From Argyresthia goedartella (lineage: Eukaryota; Arthropoda; Insecta; Lepidoptera; Argyresthiidae), in NCBI GenBank assembly GCA_949825045.1, contig OX463816.1, positions 13,077,579-13,141,578 of the forward strand: a stretch of 64,000 bases of DNA, given 5' to 3'. Made by a program: the position numbers and the translations under genes. The first letter of the stretch is position 1; each line of letters starts with the position of its first letter. A model generated the notes under the pieces. It saw only the letters and a program-made list of their open reading frames with translations. It was not told the DNA's origin and searched no databases. Positions 56,924-64,000 of this stretch are shown piece by piece.

Positions 56924-57135
56924 CCTCTGTGGCACAGCGGTTGTGGCTCGGCCTACCATGTGAGAGGTCCCGGGTTCGATCCCCGGCTGGGGGTAAAAAA
57001 AAACCGCAGGTTTTGGATGTATATATGTGTGTGACGTCGCTGTTCCTGGTTCCCACGACACAGGGTATCCTAATGTGGGGCCAGATGCAATGTATGTGCC
57101 TGTATGTAAATGTTTATGTTTATATAAATAGTGTA
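56924..57135 (+). repeat. SINE, family S1
   Basis: Head 'ctctgtggcacagcggttgtggctcggcc' with B box GGTTCGATCCC, then 'ttttggatgtatatatgtgtgtgacgtcgctgttcctgg', 'cagggtatcctaatgtggggccaga' and the tail 'gtgcctgtatgtaaatgtttatg'. Well preserved. Frames on both strands across it are by-products. Confidence 0.9.
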
Positions 57136-60100
57136 TACTTCCAAGCATACCACACGAACAAGAGACACGAGACAGAACCTAATGTAGTGAGACATATATT
57201 CCGTACTTCACGCTAGGTTTGGCACTGTTTGTATAGCGTGCCCTGCCGAAGGGAGTCACACATGTTTGCTCGCAGAGTTGCCATTTTTACGATACCCTGA
57301 CAATTTGACATGTGCCATTACGCGCCATTTTTGCGACACCGACGGCGAACGTCAGCAACGATTTTATTGCTTTGATGGAGCCTACGATTTCGTAAACCAG
57401 GAGTAAATGACGTGCTTCTTACTTTGTTGAAAACAATTGGGTTTTATTTGTATTAGACTGCAATTGCTTACGTTGCTAACACTCTGAGTTATATAGACCT
57501 GAGGTTTAACTTAAAACATGGCAATATGAAGTTGTTTGTGATATTTTTTTATTACTTATTACATTATTACTTCCAATTGTGGAAGAATTATTATATTTTA
57601 AGGACATGAGAAGGAGGCTGTGTTTACGCCAGTAAATAAACTAATCTTAAAAAGGGTTAGAATAGTGAAATAATGGTCTGTTAAAATAACAACCTACAGA
57701 CAAGAATGCGCCGTCAACATCAAACTAATCTCCCTAAGAACACAAATTCCCCTACAATCGATTGGTCACGCATGAGCGGCATAAAACCTCTTCGCCTCTA
57801 ATCATCACTAAGGCTTGTCTGATGGCAACCCAACTTGAAAAGGCTATTAAACTGTCAATGGCAGGGGTCATAATCGTGCGTGCGCCGAAGTACTGCTATA
57901 CAGCCCACATAAATCAGCTAATTAACCCTAGGAGCCCTTATTAATGGTATAAATTTCGCGCTTGGGAGCATACCACTTGAGATGTATGAGGCTCTTTGGG
58001 CGACCGCACATATTTGCGGTCCCGCCGCCGCCGCCGCCACCGCCTGTGCCACATTGCTCAAGTGCCTAAGGAAGGCTTGAGGTAAACTGTACAGTAGTCT
58101 TTTATCTAATTGAATCTGTATCAATCCCGACCACATAACAAATATTTAGTATGTCTAATTGCTTGGCTTGAATTATTATTTCGGGGACTATAACTATTCC
58201 ACAAATAAGGATACCAATGTTTTTAACGATAAATACCATCACCATAATTTAATTATCTCCGTTTTAGTGTAACCTGATAAGCTCTGACTCGTATTTAAGG
58301 ACAAGCGATTACTTCTCAATCCCGGCGACAACCCTTAATGCTGCGGCTTCACAACACTGTGTTAATTTTCCAGCCAATCCTTTGTCTACATAAGGTTAGT
58401 TTAGCTAAAGTGCCGAGGTTGTTTTGAGAGTATAGGGAGGCTCGTAGGAAAATAACGTTCCTCGGTGCGTAGAAACCAGCTTTTGAATAGCTTTTAAGTG
58501 CTTCGGTTTTGGTAAACTCAATCACAGATATCTCCCAACTTTTGCATTTAGTGAAGGGCACGAAAGAGCAGATTGCGTCGAAAACATTTAAGAAAAAATG
58601 TCACAAAGATCTGTAACAGACGAAAAGGCAATAAAATAGATCGACCTACTCGTATCGCGTGTTTTCTGTCGTTACCGGAATGTATGGAGAAAAATGGCAC
58701 TTCATTACCCCCTAATGCCTTACAATAAGAGCTTCATTTAAGCGGCTACATTAAATTCGTTCGTATAAAATGTAGTGAGTCATCCCCGTCCCTTTGCTTA
58801 TCTATACAGGATCATGATGAGGCACAGATGGCGCCATTGAATGTACTCATTTTACTGCTACATTTAATTTAATTGCCTACGTAAATACTCCAATTACGTA
58901 ATTGTGGAACGCCTGACTTCGCACGAATGCACTGTTATGGTCGTAATGATGAATCTACACGATAAGTTGATTGGATTGATGGGCGCATTTCCTGGCATTG
59001 CTCTTTGTTCTTGGCTTGCAGGTGTAGTCAAGGACTCTTCTGTTGAAACCTCTTTGAGAAATTTATAAACTAACGTCGCTGTTTCGATTCCTTTCAGTCT
59101 TTCCGTCAAAAAGAATAAAAACTTGTTCTCTTTTCAAACTTCTAGTGCGGCTTCCACGATGGATGACTCGTCAAATTAAAAACAGAAGAGCAGCGAACTC
59201 GCCAACGAAACGAATGTTATTGTGCCGATCGTCATTTATCAAAACGTCCGACGTTCACAGCGTACTCTACCGCCTCTTTTTATTATAGGAACTTATCCAA
59301 TGAGAACTCCTCTCGCCGGTTTTATTGCTTTCACGTTGTAGATACGGATCTATTAGGAGTGTTATAGCGGACGAAATAAAAGGTTTTAGTCCTCTTTGAC
59401 ACTACTCTTTGTTTACAGCATCATTGTCCGGCGGGAATCGCTTTTCATCTTCACAATGTGTCTCGGGTTTAGTGAGCGGCTGCTATATAGAGTATTTAAC
59501 TATGGTAAACCTATTTATATCTAAAACGAAAGCCGTTCATAGTGACTATATGCACGACGAGTGGGTTGAAAGACGCACGCGCAGGGCGTGACACAGATAA
59601 AGGGGCATACGGTTCGTCAGTGTGTGCCCTGATACCGATCATTAAGTATTAACAGTAAGGACCCTCTTCCTCCTGGGGTCATGGGCTGAGGTCGACAAAC
59701 TCGCGCGCATTGAGCCGTGAGCCCGGCCTAATGATCTATCTACAGATACCAACCAACACGAAGGTGAATTTTATAAAACCAGTCGAGCACACAACGAATG
59801 TGCTCTCACAAATAATATTTTTCCATAACAATGAATCACTGCTAAAGGCACGTATAATTATATGGTAGAGATATTTTTGTTACAGTATATTCATCGGTCA
59901 AAGCCCCGTGGACTCGACGAAAACAAGGCTTTATTAAAATGAAACTCGTAATAAGGATAGGAATGTAAATGGGAACTCCGTGAAACATCATATTACTCAA
60001 ACACAAGCAAAGTAACCATCCGAGTAAAGTACACAAAAGTTCCTGAACGGGGAGAAACACTCCAGTATTAAAATTTCGGATGCTAAAAGCGGTCGGCGAA

Positions 60101-61429
60101 AAAAGACCAGATATGGAAACGGTGGTCCCGTGGAATGTGGACTGAGTGAAAAATTACAGAAAACACAGAAAGGCCATTAGGATTGTAAAGGCACGTGTAC
60201 GTGGACACTGTTTCTTCTAATTGGCCATGGGCATTGCGAAACGCAAAAGGTATCGATACTGTTTCTTGTCGGTGTATCGATAATTCGATATTAGTACATT
60301 TCCCACGAGTTCGTAAAAAGCCTTTTCGAACGAGAAAGGAATAGAAATTTTCCACCTAAGAACCCAAAATCAAACGGCGAAGGTGCTATTTTTAGCTCAG
60401 AAGTCGGAAATAATAATTCCCAATTCAAATTCTATTACCGATAAATGGCAAAAGTTTTTTTATATAGGTACTTGTATCTATTTTTCGATTCGCAATGCGC
60501 ATCAAAATATTTCATTAGAATTAAGGTTCATTTTGATAAAGTAACGCTATAGTATCACATATCAGTTCATGCTTTAAAACTTTAAATTAATTTACGGTAA
60601 ACAAGAAAGTCTGTTATATTTTTACGGTGAGATGTCAATACGTTTTTTACTGGAAACATTTATAGAATTAAATGTATAAGTAGATATCGATATCTATTTG
60701 CGATTAGTGCGTATATCTACCATAATAGGCTTGTCATTGTACATGCAAAAAACGCGCAAGCGCTGAGACCCGAAAGGAAAACACGTTCCATTTAGAATTT
60801 TGTAAAATAATCAAATGGAAAATTCTCCTTCCCCGTGAAATCTTCGCAGATGACGCAATATTAGCCGAGTAGAAGCGTTTATTTGAATACGAAAGCAATG
60901 AGTGGTTTTTCTGTAAATCTGAATTTAACCCCGTGGCCTATTTAAATCTGGTTTTAATGGGGTTTAGCAAGAGTGATTCGTATCTTGCGGGAACACGTCC
61001 CAGCGTCACGTGGCCTGGCTGTTAGCGGCATGCATAATGCAGTGTCTGTTGATCTGCTTTAACGGTAAGCGCATCCAAGGAACCAGAGCGCTTCAGAAAA
61101 CAAACGTCTTTATAGCTAGCGAGCGCTGTTGACGCAGCTTTATCTAGAGATGGAGTCTGCAGCGGTACCGTTTAAGGCTGGGTAGACGTGAAAATGGACT
61201 ACAGTGACAACACTGATAATAGTGTAATACTCGATTTGCGAATGGGGAAAATGGTACTTAGGTAACGAGATTAAATAAAAGTGATAATGCTCTCCTGTTA
61301 TAACAGCAGTCCTAGCTGTCTTTGTTCTGTAGAACATCTGTAATCAAAATGGCTTAAGTTCCGACGCTACAGGGAAGCGAAACCTAAGAAGAAAATCCCA
61401 GCTAGGCTAGATAATATTTTGGGTTTAAT
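57136..61429. other. Long stretch without recognised features
   Basis: AT-rich overall. A (CCG)n run lies at about 58022-58041. Open frames here, up to 90 codons (60083-60355, minus), have no domain I know. No repeat family described elsewhere in the window is seen here. Confidence 0.35.
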
Positions 61430-61512
61430 TAATAAATTTTGTATTTTTAGTCTTAAGGTATGTATAGATATGGGTTTTTATAACCTGAAATAAAGATTAT
61501 TATTATTATTAA
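61430..61512 (+). repeat. LINE-like 3' tail ending in (ATT)n
   Basis: 'taataaattttgtatttttagtcttaaggtatgtatagat' then 'ttataacctgaaataaagattattattatt'. AATAAA close to a short simple repeat is the usual end of a retroposed LINE copy. No coding sequence is attached. Confidence 0.5.
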
Positions 61513-61789
61513 GTGCGAGCGTCTAATCTTAACCTTAAAATGCCTCTAAACCAGGCTCCGATGTCACTTTTGAAACCATTAAGCCTTTCTGTCAAAAAAT
61601 GCAACGTAGATTTTTTTTTTTTTTTTGATGATGGCAATGTAAGTACGTGTCGCACTTTTGCCAGCTTCAAGTTTTTTTTACTTTAAAGGTTAGGAAACGT
61701 GTAAAAAAAAATAAGATCGGAATGAAATCGGAATTTGTGAAAAGGAAAGTAATGAAAATAATTCTAAAGATATTATCGTTGTAATGATT

Positions 61790-61900
61790 TGACGACCTCT
61801 GTTTTATTGCGGTCGAGGCTGAGCTTCCTAAGCGAGGGGTCCCGGGTTCAAATCCTAGTATGGGACTAGAAGCAATGTATGTAAAAGTTCATATTTATTT
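61790..61900 (+). repeat. SINE, S1-related, short or deleted copy
   Basis: Head 'gacgacctctgttttattgcggtcgaggctgagc' with B box 'gggttcaaatcc', joined directly to 'gggactagaagcaatgtatgtaaaagttcatatttatt'. The middle of the S1 element is missing. Confidence 0.7.
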
Positions 61901-62149
61901 ATCTGACATCATACAATATACTGTTTCATAATTGCTCTTGTCTTCATGTCACTTATCATTACTTCTACTATACTAACAAGTGCAGCTCTGATTTGCTCAC
62001 TTTAACGAGATGACGAAGCCTGTGCACACCAGAAACGGTAAAAGAGCAGTAAATTTACTTACGGAGACCGTTAGATTGGGGCCACGGGTAAAGCGAATCA
62101 AAGTGTGGTCTTGATACATTCCCAATAATGCAGGCATGTATAAAGTTAA

Positions 62150-62412
62150 GGCAACAAATATAATGATCACCAAAATCATTTTTTCTCACCCAAAATGGGT
62201 AAATTATCACCAAAAGTTGCAGAAAATATCAGGGCAAAATACTGTGGTAGCTTAGGTGAAGGGTAAAGGGGGTGAGCGAAGCGAAGCCCCCTTTACCCCT
62301 TCGTGTTAGGTTGAACATGTAAGAACAACAAAAATACTTAAAACATAAACTTAAGTACACAAAACATACAAAGAAGTTTGGTGATCATTTACCCAAACAC
62401 AATTTGGTGATC
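62150..62412 (-). mobile_element. MITE carrying core K with K2 ends
   Basis: 'ggcaacaaatataatgatcaccaaaatcattttttctcacccaaaatgggt' at the left corresponds to the right end of the 15.5 kb copy. The core in reverse reads 'tatcagggcaaaatactgtggtagcttaggtgaagggtaaag', 'gaagcgaagccccc', 'cttcgtgttaggttgaacatg'. The right part has 'tttggtgatcatttacccaaac' and 'tttggtgatcgcttac'. No coding capacity. Its ends differ from the K1 and K3 ends. Confidence 0.75.
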
Positions 62413-63032
62413 GCTTACTAATTCTGGCAGTCATTTCGAAGTAGTAAATTTTCGAATTTTTTGTTGATATTTTAAAGACAAGCCTAAAGTTAATGGGACT
62501 GAGACCTAACTGAGTAAAGACTAGTTTTTTATTCTTTCTTTATACTTTACCCACTTTTACTGTTTACCTTACAATCACCCAAATGGCAAATATAACTTAT
62601 TATAGATGTCGTTGTTTGTATGGTACATAAATAAGTTTTGCCCCACTCAATAAGTATATTTATTCATCTATTTCGAAGACATTATTCTTTGAGTCAAGAA
62701 ACAAACCGCACCGCGTTTAACACGTTCACGGCTGTACAAGCTCCCGTCCCACGTTGCACGCGACGCGACATATAAACACGTCATTGCATAAGTAGGGTAT
62801 TTTTGGCGTTGTTTTCCTCAATATAGACAAGTTTATACCCCGATAATAGCAGGCTAGCAGCTCCCCCTTTTGTGTCGACTACAGAGAATTGAATCATAAT
62901 TCTTTCGCTGCGAAAACGTTTGAAGGAGAATGTAAACATACTGAGTTTTATTGCGACTTTAATATGATCTTGCCTTGTAATGATACAAAGTTGCATCCAG
63001 TTATACTTAATGTTAACTGAAAACTGAGTATT
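62413..63032. other. Unassigned sequence
   Basis: No gene recognised. The 71-codon frame at 62781-62996 (minus) is not supported. Confidence 0.4.
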
Positions 63033-63440
63033 CGACTAACAGGTAGTGACCCTGCCTACGAAGCTGACGGTGCTGGGTTTGAATCCCGGTAAGGGCAAGT
63101 TTGTGTGATGAGCATGAATATTTTTTTCTTAGTCTGGGATGTTTTCTATGAAATTACATGATTATTTATTTCTATGAAATATAGCGTCGTCTAGTACCCA
63201 TACCAGAAGCCTTGTTGACCTTATAAGGGCCGGCCTAGTTAGATTTGTGTAAGATTGTCCATAAAAGGTTTTTATATCTTGTTTTGCCAGTTGTATCACA
63301 TTGTTCGCAAAAATCAAGTGGAAACCAAAGTCAGTAATGAAAATACCCTACTAAATAACTTTTAGTCCAAAAATAAATAAATCTGTACATACCTATTTAT
63401 ATTTAATCGGATTGCGGACCTCACTGTGCTAGTAGACTAT
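63033..63440 (+). repeat. S2 SINE with 'tail 2', uninterrupted
   Basis: Head 'aacaggtagtgaccctgcctacgaagctgac' and B box 'gggtttgaatccc', then 'cttagtctgggatgttttct', 'cgtcgtctagtacccatacc', 'gtgtaagattgtccataaaagg', 'aaccaaagtcagtaatgaaaatacc', ending 'gctagtagactatag'. It gives the uninterrupted state of the 37.8 kb copy. Confidence 0.8.
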
Positions 63441-63483
63441 AGTAGTGGTAGAGTGGTTCTGTCTGGCACGGGAGGACAAATTC

Positions 63484-63560
63484 CGGTCCCTCGACACAGG
63501 GTATCCTAGTGTGAGGCCATTGAATGTATGTGCCTGTATATAAAGTACCAATATTCATGT
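63484..63560 (+). repeat. S1 SINE tail next to the candidate exon
   Basis: 'gtccctcgacacagggtatcctagtgtgaggcca' and 'gtatgtgcctgtatataaagt' match the 3' part of S1. The tail ends about 20 bp before the splice acceptor of the exon at 63581. Confidence 0.75.
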
Positions 63561-63580
63561 TCATATCTCTTTATTTCCAG

Positions 63581-63777
63581 ATCGGGCAGAGCAGCCGCCT
63601 ACGCGTGCTCGGAGGGCGATGGGAATGCCCCCAAATCGTGTTGCGGTCGACCGCCCCTGCGGCTCTGCGTATTGTTCCTTGGAGTCGTCGGTGCCTGCCT
63701 GGTGGCTGCTGGGGCGGTGCTTGGAGCCCTACGACCACACCCTAGGGCTCCGCTGACATTGTTGCTACTTATGATAG
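63581..63777 (+). CDS. Candidate internal exon of an unidentified membrane protein
   Basis: A 197-bp GC-rich block in AT-rich surroundings. It is preceded by a pyrimidine-rich acceptor 'tatctctttatttccag' and followed by a consensus donor, ATGATAG then 'gtaaga'. One frame is open throughout. It starts with a single base completing a codon (phase 2 intron before) and ends with one base of the next (phase 1 after). The frame reads SGRAAAYACSEGDGNAPKSC and continues CGRPPLRLC. A strong transmembrane segment follows (LCVLFLGVVGACLVAAGAVL), then LRPHPRAP and the hydrophobic LTLLLLMIG, perhaps the start of a second segment. The Cys-rich N-terminal part is probably extramembrane. I do not recognise the family. 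Neighbouring exons must lie outside the window or in parts of it I cannot read. Confidence 0.6.
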
Positions 63778-64000
63778 GTAAGATAGTAAATTACACTTAT
63801 TATAATTTAAATTGATCGGTTTAACAGAGATGACCTGGTTTTAAGACTGTTGGGCCATATCATCACAGAGGGAATAGCTTAGGTTCTGAATAACAATTCC
63901 ACCAAGATAAGTGCTCCCCAGAATTTAACCATTCAGCAATGTATTTGAGTGTAAAACATAAATTTAAAAGAGGATCTTTGGTGATTTAAAAAGTTAGCGA
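63778..64000 (+). other. Presumed intron after the candidate exon
   Basis: AT-rich sequence following the donor at 63778. No acceptor with a following coding block is visible before the window ends. Confidence 0.4.

Overview
The window looks like intergenic or intronic nuclear DNA from an insect, most likely a moth or butterfly (Lepidoptera). It is AT-rich and has no operons, no dense long reading frames and no bacterial signals. It is packed with short interspersed repeats. I recognise several as lepidopteran types from memory: tRNA-headed SINEs, the 'tacggaaccctaaaaa' element, the 'ctagctgatgcccgc...ataatattagtaggat' element, and LINE 3' tails. I could not run any search, so the taxonomic call and the family names rest on pattern recognition.

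I see no intact protein-coding gene. The best host-gene candidate is one GC-rich internal exon near the right edge (63581-63777). It has good splice sites and codes for one or two membrane segments. The rest of that gene is not identifiable here. Other coding remnants are all mobile-element derived: a Tc1-like transposon with perfect 26-bp ends and a broken DD34E transposase (47226-48769); a LINE reverse-transcriptase fragment (29850-31030); an RTE-like C-terminal fragment (28185-28470); and a decayed retroelement domain (39920-40840). A tRNA-Glu-like relic lies at 1097-1167.

Layout. 1-9 kb: dispersed repeats, a tRNA relic, one MITE, and a 26-28-bp minisatellite at 8742-8990. 9-15 kb: mostly unassigned sequence. 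15-26 kb: a dense nest of MITEs, SINEs and foldback sequences, including a MITE inside a MITE at 19.9-20.5 kb. 26-37 kb: LINE fragments, two hAT-like MITEs, then long unassigned sequence. 37-44 kb: SINEs, a nested MITE, the retroelement relic, and a (GT)n tract of about 121 bp. 44-54 kb: TTAA-flanked MITE, Tc1-like element, SINE, and a nested repeat stack. 54-57 kb: a 31-bp minisatellite. 57-64 kb: sparse repeats and the candidate exon.

The genes do not form a pathway. The interest lies in how the repeats are built. One internal segment (called here 'core K') occurs inside short elements with at least three, probably four, unrelated terminal sequences. Several hairpins appear as gains or perfected palindromes relative to sibling copies. 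The 31-bp minisatellite looks like tandem amplification of part of a dispersed repeat also present elsewhere in the window. I found no evidence of a new multi-gene system.
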